Below are positions 1 to 8,404 of a DNA stretch of 64,000 nucleotides, piece after piece. The DNA is taken from contig NZ_QRHC01000002.1 of the NCBI RefSeq assembly GCF_003415655.1, positions 310,008 to 374,007 on the forward strand, given 5' to 3'. The translations under genes were made by a program, and so were the position numbers. Position 1 is the first letter of the stretch. The number at the start of each line of letters is the position of its first letter. Source of the stretch: Vibrio maerlii. GTDB lineage: Bacteria > Pseudomonadota > Gammaproteobacteria > Enterobacterales > Vibrionaceae. Under the pieces are notes generated by a model. That model worked only from the letters and a program-made list of their open reading frames with translations. It was not told the origin of the DNA and did no database searches.

Positions 1-102
1 TTATCCTCACCTATACCATCACTTCAGAGTAATACGTGATGGCATAGTTTAAGATCAAGTTTTTCAATAAATTAGACTAAAAGCGGTCATCAAACAGATG
101 TA

Positions 103-942
103 CTAAAGCTCTACATCTTGCCATTGGCCATCTAGCAGAACTCGATGGTGTGTATAGCCAACGTCTAACAATATTTCACGACACTTATCATGATGAACAG
201 CCAAGTGATGTGGCGCGTGAGCATCGGCATTGATCTGCACCGGTATGTTTCTCTTCAGCGCTTCTTTCAGTATCCAAGGCGATGGGTAGACATCATCGGT
301 TGCGCCGCGGAGCATCCCGCCATAGTTCACCTCAAGGATCACACCCGACTTCGCTACCGTATCGAGAGTTGATATTGCAATCTCTTGATACCACTGAGCC
401 TGCTCATCGAAAAAATTGAGTGCCTTGTTGTGCTTTTTAACCAAATCATAGTGGGCCAGAATATCAAAGCCCCCTGACTCACAAAGCTGAGCCACACGCT
501 GGTAATACACCTCAATCATTTCTTGAGCATTGCCTTGATACACCTCATTGAGCAAGGTCATAAACTCATCGTGAGGGCCATCAACACTGAGCATTGGATA
601 CTGCTCATTGGGTGCAGCTAATGTATGCACCGAACCGATACAATAATCCAAGCCTAGCTTTTGCCATTTTTCATCACTAGGCTTGGTAAGCTCATGAATA
701 TAATCAATTTCTAAACCCATATAGACTTGTATATCAGAGTCATCTTTCACCGCCATAATATCTTTCAGGTAAGACTCCAAGTTCTCTTGCAGCATGCAAA
801 AGTCATTTTCAAATGGAAGCGGTGCATGTGAACTAAAGCCAACAGATTGAAAGCCTTTTTCTTTCGCACTGGCGATCATATCTTGGGGAGAGCCTTTACC
901 ATCACAATAATGGCAATGCATGTGGTAGTTGGTGAGTAGCAT
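103..942 (-). CDS. PHP-domain phosphatase, histidinol-phosphatase (HisJ/HisK) family
   Basis: A 279-residue PHP-fold metal-dependent phosphoesterase. The N-terminus carries the metal-binding histidine cluster (YHMHCHYCDG, His7, His9, His11), with further expected ligands in GLEIDYIH, IGSVH and the C-terminal INADAH. Family members dephosphorylate histidinol phosphate, but many PHP proteins have other phosphate substrates and no his genes are nearby, so the substrate is open. The start at 942 is chosen because AAGGGA sits 6 nt upstream; an in-frame ATG at 972 has no comparable site. The gene stands alone, and the 102 bases to its left hold nothing recognised. A second PHP protein lies at 31121-31867. 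Confidence 0.82.
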   Translation of the reverse strand: MLLTNYHMHCHYCDGKGSPQDMIASAKEKGFQSVGFSSHAPLPFENDFCMLQENLESYLKDIMAVKDDSDIQVYMGLEIDYIHELTKPSDEKWQKLGLDYCIGSVHTLAAPNEQYPMLSVDGPHDEFMTLLNEVYQGNAQEMIEVYYQRVAQLCESGGFDILAHYDLVKKHNKALNFFDEQAQWYQEIAISTLDTVAKSGVILEVNYGGMLRGATDDVYPSPWILKEALKRNIPVQINADAHAPHHLAVHHDKCREILLDVGYTHHRVLLDGQWQDVEL

Positions 943-1122
943 GATTAATCCCTTCGCACTTCGAACGTGCACTACAGCTGATTTTATTTATCTCTTCGCA
1001 GATTAACAAAAAACCTATACCCGATTATGACACCAAACCACAAATTAGATTTAAAGTCTGAAATACTCTATCCCACCTGCTAAATTCAATAGATAACATC
1101 ACTTTTGGATAGGTTAGTCTTG

Positions 1123-1737
1123 ATGTGTGTCTACAGATCGAATACTCACCCACAGCTATTTTCAACAATAATTGGTATTGCCGTCACATCGCTCATCATG
1201 ATGACTAGCGCCTGCTCCACCAATTCTTCCATCTCTAGTGAAGCGGCAATGCAAAGCGACCCGATTAAACGCTACACATCTATTGAGTCAATGCAGCAAG
1301 AAGTACCAGGGTTCACCAATGCTTTTGAAACTCTTGAGGTTGATATTGGCCATTGGTTTGAAGAGCAGTTTGGCCAGGTGCTAGAGAAACCATTCTCGTC
1401 TGCTTATTCAATCGATGTTTTGCATAGCGACAAAGGTAATGCGTTCGATCTTAACCAAGATGGGCTCCCTGAGCTGATGCTAAGTAGCCACCTATTTTGC
1501 GGAACAGGTGGGTGCACCACAGACATCTACACGTTTAATCAAGAGACAGAAGCCTTTGAAGTGATTGGAAATGTCTCGACCAGGAACCTAGAGCCGACAG
1601 GACAAACCATCAATGATTGGCTGGCCCTTAAGGCAACGTGGAAGAACGGTATGTGCTCCAGAACCGAGTTTGAGTATGTTTACCAAAATGGAGAGTATGT
1701 TATCTCGCAACAAAACGACGTCGAGTTGTGTAACTAG
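1123..1737 (+). CDS. putative lipoprotein of unknown function
   Basis: About 204 residues. A hydrophobic N-terminal stretch ends in a lipobox-like MTSAC (Cys about residue 31 from this start), so the protein is probably a lipidated cell-envelope protein. The mature part contains a DLNQDGLPE segment, reminiscent of EF-hand-like or FG-GAP repeats that describe a measured output, followed by CGTGGC, a possible disulfide pair. I do not recognise the family. The ATG at 1123 has AGG 9 nt upstream; an in-frame TTG at 1105 would add six residues. The gene is monocistronic, and 165 bases without genes follow. Confidence 0.6.
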   Translation: MCVYRSNTHPQLFSTIIGIAVTSLIMMTSACSTNSSISSEAAMQSDPIKRYTSIESMQQEVPGFTNAFETLEVDIGHWFEEQFGQVLEKPFSSAYSIDVLHSDKGNAFDLNQDGLPELMLSSHLFCGTGGCTTDIYTFNQETEAFEVIGNVSTRNLEPTGQTINDWLALKATWKNGMCSRTEFEYVYQNGEYVISQQNDVELCN

Positions 1738-1902
1738 GCTCAGTTAGTACCGACCGGAACTCCTGTTTATTAGTCCGAGAGTATTGCAGATGCCAACAGT
1801 GACCGCACCTTCCTAATGAAACGGGTCGATAATTTAATTTTAATTGACCAATTTGAGTCATCCTTTCGTACTTAAATAATGTCGAAATGAAGATCTAAAT
1901 AT

Positions 1903-2286
1903 ATGGCTAAGTTAACTTTATTTTACGATGGAACCTGTCCACTTTGTGTGGGTGAGATGCGTTCATTACACCGATACGACAATACCAATCAGATAAGAAC
2001 AGTGGACATTCATAGCGAAGAGTTTGCCGAATTTCCACAGATTGACCCAAAGCAGGCCAACCTCATCCTTCATGCAATTGATAGCGAGGGAACGTTATAT
2101 TTGGGGCTAGACGCGGCCCATCAAGCTTGGGGAAAGTTGGGACGAGGTTGGTTATATGCACCTCTTCGTTGGAAAATAATCCGCCCATTGGCGGATAAAA
2201 TCTATCTCTACTTTGCTCGAAACCGGTACCGAATCTCTTACTTGCTAACAGGTACATCACGATGTGAGAGCTGCAGAATCGATTAA
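1903..2286 (+). CDS. DCC-family thiol-disulfide oxidoreductase-like protein (DUF393)
   Basis: 127 residues. The N-terminal FYDGTCPLC motif (Cys12 and Cys15) is the signature of the DCC/DUF393 family, small thioredoxin-like proteins thought to act in thiol-disulfide chemistry. The specific substrate is not known. There is also a CESC pair near the C-terminus (about residues 122-125), giving two CxxC-like pairs. The next gene on the same strand, a flavin-reductase-like protein, starts 29 nt downstream, so the two are probably co-transcribed and may share a redox task. Function beyond the family is inference. Confidence 0.82.
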   Translation: MAKLTLFYDGTCPLCVGEMRSLHRYDNTNQIRTVDIHSEEFAEFPQIDPKQANLILHAIDSEGTLYLGLDAAHQAWGKLGRGWLYAPLRWKIIRPLADKIYLYFARNRYRISYLLTGTSRCESCRID

Positions 2287-2315
2287 TTTCAATTGCCAAC
2301 CGGAGGGCTCGCGCT

Positions 2316-3008
2316 ATGGATTACACAGAAGAAATCATTGCATCGATGGACTCACGCCGTCGCGCTCGCTTCATTAATAGTCTTTCTGGATTTAAGAGCG
2401 CGAATCTCATCGGCACATTGGACAAAGAAGGCAATGAAAATTTGTCTATTGTGAGTTCAGTATTTCACCTCGGTGCCAACCCAGCGCTGATGGGCTTCAT
2501 TATCCGGCCAGCCAGCGTCGAACGTCACACGTTAGATAATATTCTCGAAACCAAAGCCTATTCAATCAACTCTGTGTGTACTGATTTCATCGCTTCAGCA
2601 CATCAGACATCTGCTCGATACTCGAAATGTGTTTCTGAATTTGAAGCTGTTGGACTCACACCTTTTTACAAGGGTAAGAAAGGGCCATTTGTTTTAGAAA
2701 GCTCGATCAAAATATGGTTAGAGCTTGTTAGTCATCAGACACTTGAAGTGAACAGCACAGAATTAATCATTGGTGAGATCAAACTCGTCATGGTTAATGA
2801 GGGGGCAGTAATGCCTGATGGCTTCATTGATATTGAGGCATTGGATGTCGCTACGGTGTCCGGATTAGATTCCTATCACATGACGCAGAGGATTGGCCGT
2901 CTTAACTATGCAAAACCAGGGCACAGGCTTTTCCCTTTGACCAGAGAAGGAGAGCCTTCCTCTTGGAAGGCGATAGGATTAAAGAACGAACAAGGAGAGG
3001 TGGAGTAA
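2316..3008 (+). CDS. flavin reductase-like FMN-binding protein
   Basis: 230 residues with the split-barrel flavin-reductase-like fold. The segment around residues 28-60 (KSANLIGTLD...NLSIVSSVFHLGANPALMGFIIRP) matches the FMN-binding strands of the family, and the NSVCTDF and SARYSK segments match later conserved strands. Such proteins bind FMN and either reduce flavin with NAD(P)H or act as flavoproteins of unknown substrate. A good ribosome site (GGAGGG) precedes the ATG. It follows the DCC-family gene by 29 nt and is probably in the same transcript. Exact reaction not determinable. Confidence 0.78.
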   Translation: MDYTEEIIASMDSRRRARFINSLSGFKSANLIGTLDKEGNENLSIVSSVFHLGANPALMGFIIRPASVERHTLDNILETKAYSINSVCTDFIASAHQTSARYSKCVSEFEAVGLTPFYKGKKGPFVLESSIKIWLELVSHQTLEVNSTELIIGEIKLVMVNEGAVMPDGFIDIEALDVATVSGLDSYHMTQRIGRLNYAKPGHRLFPLTREGEPSSWKAIGLKNEQGEVE

Positions 3009-3018
3009 TCCAACCTCT

Positions 3019-3270
3019 TTAGTACCATTTTAGGTCGATGGTCATACTGTTTTGCCCCATCGACTGGCTGCCACACATCTCGTCGTAAGCACTGTTATGC
3101 TGCAAAAGAGCCGTGTCTATCGACATACCCTCGCAATAGTCCCTGATTTGCTTCAAGCTGTGGAATTTTATCGGTTTATTCTGGTTGTCTAGCAGTGCTT
3201 GTTTCCTGTCGCCTTGCACTTCAAACGCTAAATAAATATCCCCTTCGAGTGACTCAACTAATAGATTCAT
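3019..3270 (-). CDS. small conserved protein, DUF6482-like
   Basis: 83 residues, acidic and soluble with no signal peptide or membrane segment. The pattern (MNLLVESLEGDIYLAFEV at the start, a central KFHSLKQIRDYC and a C-terminal MTIDLKWY) resembles small gammaproteobacterial proteins I remember as DUF6482; that assignment is from memory and the function is unknown. It is convergent with the flavin-reductase-like gene (10 nt between stops). The start has AGGTTGCC upstream, an acceptable ribosome site. Confidence 0.6.
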   Translation of the reverse strand: MNLLVESLEGDIYLAFEVQGDRKQALLDNQNKPIKFHSLKQIRDYCEGMSIDTALLQHNSAYDEMCGSQSMGQNSMTIDLKWY

Positions 3271-3435
3271 CTTGGCAACCTCATATCGTGTCCATGAAGA
3301 CTATTACGCTTAGATGGACAGAATGATCAGGTGACATACTCTGTTACTTTTCTCCCCTGCCACAAACTGATCACCACAACTATATTAACGAATAACCGTC
3401 TTATACGTGCCACTTGAAATCTGTGAGGAGGAGCC

Positions 3436-3621
3436 ATGAGCCATTGCCCATCATGTCGAACAGAATTAGTTTCTAGGAATAACGTACCCGTGTGCCCACG
3501 AAATGAGATAGGAGAATGCCACTTTGATGGCTACTCTGAACATGAAGGCCATACCGACCATGAAGCCGGGGTTTTCTGTGAAGAGCACCACTCCAAATTG
3601 GTTAGCACGGTAGATTATTAA
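3436..3621 (+). CDS. small cysteine/histidine-rich, putative zinc-binding protein
   Basis: 61 residues. An N-terminal CPSC (residues 4-7) and a second pair CPRNEIGEC (Cys20, Cys28) could make a zinc ribbon. The middle is rich in His and Glu (YSEHEGHTDHEAG) and there is another Cys followed by HH. A very strong ribosome site (GAGGAGGAG) stands just before the ATG, which supports real translation despite the small size. I do not know a function. The 155 bases after it contain no gene I can support. Confidence 0.6.
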   Translation: MSHCPSCRTELVSRNNVPVCPRNEIGECHFDGYSEHEGHTDHEAGVFCEEHHSKLVSTVDY

Positions 3622-3776
3622 ACGGTTTAGGTTGGTCAAAATCTGTTGTTACACCGGTTTTTATATTTAAAGGCCAAATCTAGGCGACTTCGTGATAAAG
3701 CGTCCTCAAGACACATTTTCATTGCGATTGCCGGCTTGGCCTTCATTAATCTGTATCGAGTTGTAACTTATAGGTT

Positions 3777-4712
3777 CTATTTAAGCGCTTCGGGGCCCAA
3801 TACCCCCTTATCCACCAGCTGAGACAGCAGTTGCTTAGTTTGCTCTCTAAAATAGTCTCTTAATAAGCGAACGGTTGGTGTAATGGATTGGCGACTTGGG
3901 CATACCAACCAGAGCTCCGTCGATTGCGGCTGATAATCTTGCATGATACTGACAACATTACCCTGCAAAAGATCTTGTGACATATCCAGACTCGATTTCA
4001 TTGCGAGCCCAAGCCCAGACACACACCATCGACGGACCAGGTCACCATCGTTTGATGCTCGATTTCCCTTGAGCTTAACCTTGTACTTTTCATCATTTTT
4101 GGTAAACGTCCATTCATCCTGCAAGATGTCATGAAGCTGATAGAAGAGACCATTGTGCTCTGCCAACTCGTCGGGGTGTTTTGGCTCTCCGTGCTCAGCA
4201 AGATAAGTTTCACTCGCGCAGAGTAGCCTAGGCACATCACAGATCTTAAAACCGTACATATTGGCCTCTGTTGGTGACCCATAGCGCAGAGCCATATCAA
4301 CGGAGTCTCGATAAAAATCAATATTGCTATCGCTAATGCTGCTACGCAAACTCACGTTAGGGTAATCTTGAAGAAAAGCATCCAACCATGGGGTGATAAT
4401 GTTGCGGCCTAGATCCGATGACAACGCAATACGCACTTCACCATCGATAATCCCCTGTTCTTCTTGAACGTTTTGTTTCGCTTGATTGAGCATTAACATC
4501 GCTTGCTCACATTGTGGTAAGTAACGTTCACCGGCAGGAGAAAGGCGCAATTGCCTAGTGGTTCGCACAAACAACTCAACCCCTAGCGCCGCCTCTACTC
4601 GTTTCACCGCCGCACTTGCCGTGGCCGTTCGCATATCTAAATTAGTCGCTGCTGCAGTAATACTTCGAAACTCTGCCACTTTTAGAATCACTTCTAGATC
4701 TTGCAATAACAC
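3777..4712 (-). CDS. LysR-family transcriptional regulator
   Basis: 311 residues. An N-terminal winged helix-turn-helix (about residues 1-60, with AEFRSITAAATNLDMRTATAS as recognition region) is followed by a LysR substrate-binding domain (about 88-300: GEVRIALSSDLGRNIITPWL, and the DMALRYG motif). LysR proteins typically bind a small effector and control a divergent or nearby gene, but no divergent partner lies close; the next gene upstream is the small ToxR-like regulator of the efflux operon, on the same strand and 102 nt away. Target and effector are unknown. Confidence 0.9.
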   Translation of the reverse strand: MLLQDLEVILKVAEFRSITAAATNLDMRTATASAAVKRVEAALGVELFVRTTRQLRLSPAGERYLPQCEQAMLMLNQAKQNVQEEQGIIDGEVRIALSSDLGRNIITPWLDAFLQDYPNVSLRSSISDSNIDFYRDSVDMALRYGSPTEANMYGFKICDVPRLLCASETYLAEHGEPKHPDELAEHNGLFYQLHDILQDEWTFTKNDEKYKVKLKGNRASNDGDLVRRWCVSGLGLAMKSSLDMSQDLLQGNVVSIMQDYQPQSTELWLVCPSRQSITPTVRLLRDYFREQTKQLLSQLVDKGVLGPEALK

Positions 4713-4814
4713 GCTATCAACTCAAATTTGAAAATCATACTGAAACTTTAATAGATAATTTGAAGGTTAGATAGCAATTAACTTGTTAAAACCTCCCCCG
4801 CCAATATTTAACAA

Positions 4815-5303
4815 CTAGAATAAAAACAACCACACAAAGCCTAGAACCAGCGAGCCTGCCACTCCTGCCGCGATAACAGCAAGGTTTGCCTTCACCTCTT
4901 CAACAAGGAGGGATGAACGATAACTTCTATCAATCGGTGCCGATTCCTCAGTCACACTGGATTCAGTGCGAACTTCTGCAAGACTATTGATATGCCTCAC
5001 GTCTCCTGTGAACTCATAACCAACACCGCGCACAGTAGAAATAATTTCTCCGCTGCGGTCCTCTAGGCCGCGGCGACAGCTTGAGATAGAGTGCAGCAAA
5101 CTGCCGTTTTCTACCATCATGCCACGCTTGTGCCAGACCTCATCCATGAGCTCTTGCTTGCTGAGTACTTTACCTCGGTGTTTCATCATGTAGTTGAGCA
5201 ACAAAATCTCGTTCATTCCAACCGAGTGGCGAATATTGCTACTCAAGCTTTGGATAAAACCACTCTGGTTATCCACTACGTAGGTTCCGTTAATCAGCAA
5301 CAT
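4815..5303 (-). CDS. short membrane-anchored ToxR/CadC-type winged-helix regulator lacking a periplasmic sensor
   Basis: 162 residues. Residues 1-105 form an OmpR/ToxR-type winged helix (SKQELMDEVWHKRG, ENGSLLHSISSCRRGL, TVRGVGYEF). A linker follows, and the protein ends in one hydrophobic helix (about 140-162) with no periplasmic domain after it. ToxR, TcpP and CadC normally carry a sensing domain there. The ATG is 5 nt after the pump stop codon, so it is the last gene of the adaptor-pump operon and probably regulates it. It resembles the regulator at 10346-10993 (both start MLLIN and share the recognition helix pattern), so the two are paralogues. Confidence 0.82.
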   Translation of the reverse strand: MLLINGTYVVDNQSGFIQSLSSNIRHSVGMNEILLLNYMMKHRGKVLSKQELMDEVWHKRGMMVENGSLLHSISSCRRGLEDRSGEIISTVRGVGYEFTGDVRHINSLAEVRTESSVTEESAPIDRSYRSSLLVEEVKANLAVIAAGVAGSLVLGFVWLFLF

Positions 5304-5308
5304 AACGA

Positions 5309-8300
5309 TTAACCCTCAGTCACGAGTTCAGGTTTCTCGTCGCCCTTGTTTTGCCGATTACGCTGAGCTCGCTCTTTTAGCGATGCAAACCCAACGTAAG
5401 CCATTGGCACAACGAATAACGAGAAGAAAGTACCGACCGTCAAACCACCTACCAGCACAAGACCAATATTGATGCGACCTAGCGAGCCGGGGCCCTCTGC
5501 CAATGCCAGTGGCAATGAACCAATGATCATTGTAAGAGACGTCATTAGGATTGGGCGTAGACGAGATTTCGCACTCATCAATGCCGCATCCATCGCACTA
5601 TGACCTTCTTTCTGCTTTAGGTTGGCAAACTCAACAATCAAGATGCCGTGTTTCGTTACCAAGCCAACCAGAGTCAATAGACCGATCTTCGAGTACAGGT
5701 TCAAGCTATGTCCAAACACGCTCAAGGTCAGTACTGCACCGACCAAACACAGGGGTACGGTGATTAGGATGATCAGTGGGTCCACAAAGCTCTCAAACTG
5801 CGCAGCAAGAATCAGGAAGATAAACACCAACGCCAAGCCAAACAGCAATTGCATGCCCGCTTCGGATTCATTCAGTTCCTTGATTACGCCGTTGTATTCA
5901 TAACTTTGACCGGCTTTTAACAGCTTAGGTAGCTCAGCATCAACAAAGGCTTGAACATCGCTCGCGCTGTAACCAGGCATTAGGTCTGCGGTAATCTCCG
6001 CAGCATCTTTACCACCGTAAGTCTTGATATTTGATTCTGCCGTTACTGACTTAATAGAAACAAACTGAGACAGCGGCAGTCTTTGACCTGATTCTGAGCT
6101 CACATAAAGCTTATCCAGAACCTTAAAGTCACCCAGTGCCTGACGGTTCACTTGTACCTGAATTGGGTAAGTAAAGCCGTCGTCCGCTTGTAGATCCGCC
6201 GCTTTAACCGAACCTAAGAAGGTAGAGATAGCGCTGGTCACGTTGCTGTAGCTCACACCTGAAAGCACAATCGCATTTCGGTCAATCGACATATCAAAGC
6301 GAATCTGATCACGGTGTGTTGAGTGGTCAATATTGGTCACACCCTCATAGTCTTCCAGCAACTTAACAACTTGTTCAGCCGTATCTGAAAGCGCCTTTAG
6401 ATCACGGTTAACCGTCGTTACTTCAAGCACTAGGTTCGTTGCCACATCCAAGTTATCTGCAGAGCGCACTGAGAACGAAGTCGTGTAGGCAGAGATACTC
6501 TTGCTCGCTTTTTCCATCATCTCATTAATGACTTCATCTGCGCTCTTATCACGCTCTTCCCAAGATTTTAATAGCACGTGGTTAGTTGGTGCACTTTCGA
6601 TGTAAGCTAGGTTTGCTTCTATGGCATCATCACCTTTAATCACTGCGTTCACTTGGTCTGCGTTCTCTAAGTCATAAAGACGACCTGCACCTGCTGGACC
6701 GTGCGACGTCACCTCGATAAAGCCAGTATCTTCAGTTGGAAGTAAAACTTTCGGCATATACCAAGCAGCAACAGCAGAGATAGCGATCAAGGCAGCGGTA
6801 CCACCGATAACTACGCCCGGACGTTTAAACCAAGCATTGAGGTAAACCATGTACTTGTCTGTCATCGCATCCAGCTTAGCTTCTACCCACTGGAACCATT
6901 TAGGTGAGGTCGATACAGACTTAAGCATGTAAGCACTCATCATTGGTGACAGGGTTAACGCCACAAAACCAGAGATAATGACCGATGCTGCAAGGGTGTA
7001 AGCGAACTGTCTGAATAGGTCAGCAGTTAGACCAGACATTAGACCGATTGGCAGGTAAACCACTGCCAGTGTCAATGTCATCGCGATAACTGGGAAGACG
7101 ATCTCTTTACAGCTTTTTAGTGCCGCTTCAAATGGCGATTTACCTTCTTCAATGTGGCGGTAACAGTTCTCAACAACCACGATTGCATCATCAACCACCA
7201 AACCAATTGCTAGGATGATCGCCAGAATCGTCAGTACGTTGATACTAAATCCAAGCATTGCCATCACGGCAAACACACCGATAACACACACCGGGATAGT
7301 AATCAGAGGAATCGCGGCTACACGCAGCGAGCCCAAGAACAACACCACAATCGCGGCAACAAGCACGATAGCCTCAAGCAAGGTCATAAAGCCTTGGTCG
7401 ATCGCTTCTTCGATAAAGTCAGCCTGGTTGTAGACCATCTTCATCTCGATATCGTCTGGCACCTGCATCTCTTCCATGGCTGCCTTAACACGGCTTGCCA
7501 CGGTGACTGGGTTCTCTGTTTTGAGCGGTAGTACCTGAAGAGACATCGCCATGTTGCCATCAACATGCAACATACTTGGCTCTAGGCTTTCTTCACCCAT
7601 TTTGATATCAGCAATATCGCTCACACGAATGATCTTGCCATTATCAACGCGCAAAACGAGGTCACGTACGTCTTCAATGGTGGTGACTTGGTTTACTGGG
7701 TTAATCGAGAAATCACGCACTTCACCCTTGATGGTACCGGCAGTAAACGTCGCATTGTAAGTACTCAGCGTACCCACAACATCAGATGCACTGACATTCA
7801 AAGCCGCCATACGCTCAGGCTGGAGCCAAACTCGAATCGCTTTGCTTGAACCACCATACGGGCCCCAAACTCCGCCGACACCTTGCACATTCTTGAACTG
7901 TGGAGAAAGCTGCTGGTTGATGAAATCAAACATCTCCTGCTTATCCATCGAGCCCTTATTCACAAAGGTGATGATGTTACTCGGCATAGACGTTTCTGAA
8001 GAATCATCCGTCACCGTTGGCTTGTCTGTCATCGCCGGCGGAAAATCTGAGATACCATCTACTTTGCTACGAAGGTTATTCATCAGACTGGCGTAGTCAA
8101 CATCGCTAATGCCATCCTCAAACTGAATCTTCAAAGAACAGCTGCCTTCTTGACAGTCGGTGGTCATAGTCTTGATTTTGTCTAAGCCTGTTACCGCAGT
8201 AATAAGCTCTTCCGCCACGTTCTGTGACATAAACTCAGCACTGGCACCGGTAATTGATGCACTGACCGTCGCAGACGCAGTTTGGCGTTCCGGAAAGTAT

Positions 8301-8404
8301 TGAATCGCCAGCTTCTGATAGGACACAAGCCCTATCAGAACTATCGCAATACTCAGCACAGAGGCGAGTACTGGGTGTTTAATACATATTTCAGGTAGCT
8401 TCAT
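5309..8404 (-). CDS. RND-family efflux pump, inner-membrane permease subunit
   Basis: 1031 residues, normal length for an AcrB/MdtB-type resistance-nodulation-division pump. It has an N-terminal membrane helix, a periplasmic porter domain, a block of helices around residues 335-490, a second porter domain and a final block of helices (about 850-1010). The proton-relay aspartate pair is visible as GLVVDDAIVVVEN in helix 4. Two cysteines (Cys84, Cys89) lie close together in the first porter domain, unusual for this family. The start overlaps the adaptor stop as ATGA, showing tight coupling. No outer-membrane channel gene is in the operon, so it probably uses a TolC-type protein encoded elsewhere. 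Substrates unknown. Confidence 0.95.
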   Translation of the reverse strand: MKLPEICIKHPVLASVLSIAIVLIGLVSYQKLAIQYFPERQTASATVSASITGASAEFMSQNVAEELITAVTGLDKIKTMTTDCQEGSCSLKIQFEDGISDVDYASLMNNLRSKVDGISDFPPAMTDKPTVTDDSSETSMPSNIITFVNKGSMDKQEMFDFINQQLSPQFKNVQGVGGVWGPYGGSSKAIRVWLQPERMAALNVSASDVVGTLSTYNATFTAGTIKGEVRDFSINPVNQVTTIEDVRDLVLRVDNGKIIRVSDIADIKMGEESLEPSMLHVDGNMAMSLQVLPLKTENPVTVASRVKAAMEEMQVPDDIEMKMVYNQADFIEEAIDQGFMTLLEAIVLVAAIVVLFLGSLRVAAIPLITIPVCVIGVFAVMAMLGFSINVLTILAIILAIGLVVDDAIVVVENCYRHIEEGKSPFEAALKSCKEIVFPVIAMTLTLAVVYLPIGLMSGLTADLFRQFAYTLAASVIISGFVALTLSPMMSAYMLKSVSTSPKWFQWVEAKLDAMTDKYMVYLNAWFKRPGVVIGGTAALIAISAVAAWYMPKVLLPTEDTGFIEVTSHGPAGAGRLYDLENADQVNAVIKGDDAIEANLAYIESAPTNHVLLKSWEERDKSADEVINEMMEKASKSISAYTTSFSVRSADNLDVATNLVLEVTTVNRDLKALSDTAEQVVKLLEDYEGVTNIDHSTHRDQIRFDMSIDRNAIVLSGVSYSNVTSAISTFLGSVKAADLQADDGFTYPIQVQVNRQALGDFKVLDKLYVSSESGQRLPLSQFVSIKSVTAESNIKTYGGKDAAEITADLMPGYSASDVQAFVDAELPKLLKAGQSYEYNGVIKELNESEAGMQLLFGLALVFIFLILAAQFESFVDPLIILITVPLCLVGAVLTLSVFGHSLNLYSKIGLLTLVGLVTKHGILIVEFANLKQKEGHSAMDAALMSAKSRLRPILMTSLTMIIGSLPLALAEGPGSLGRINIGLVLVGGLTVGTFFSLFVVPMAYVGFASLKERAQRNRQNKGDEKPELVTEG

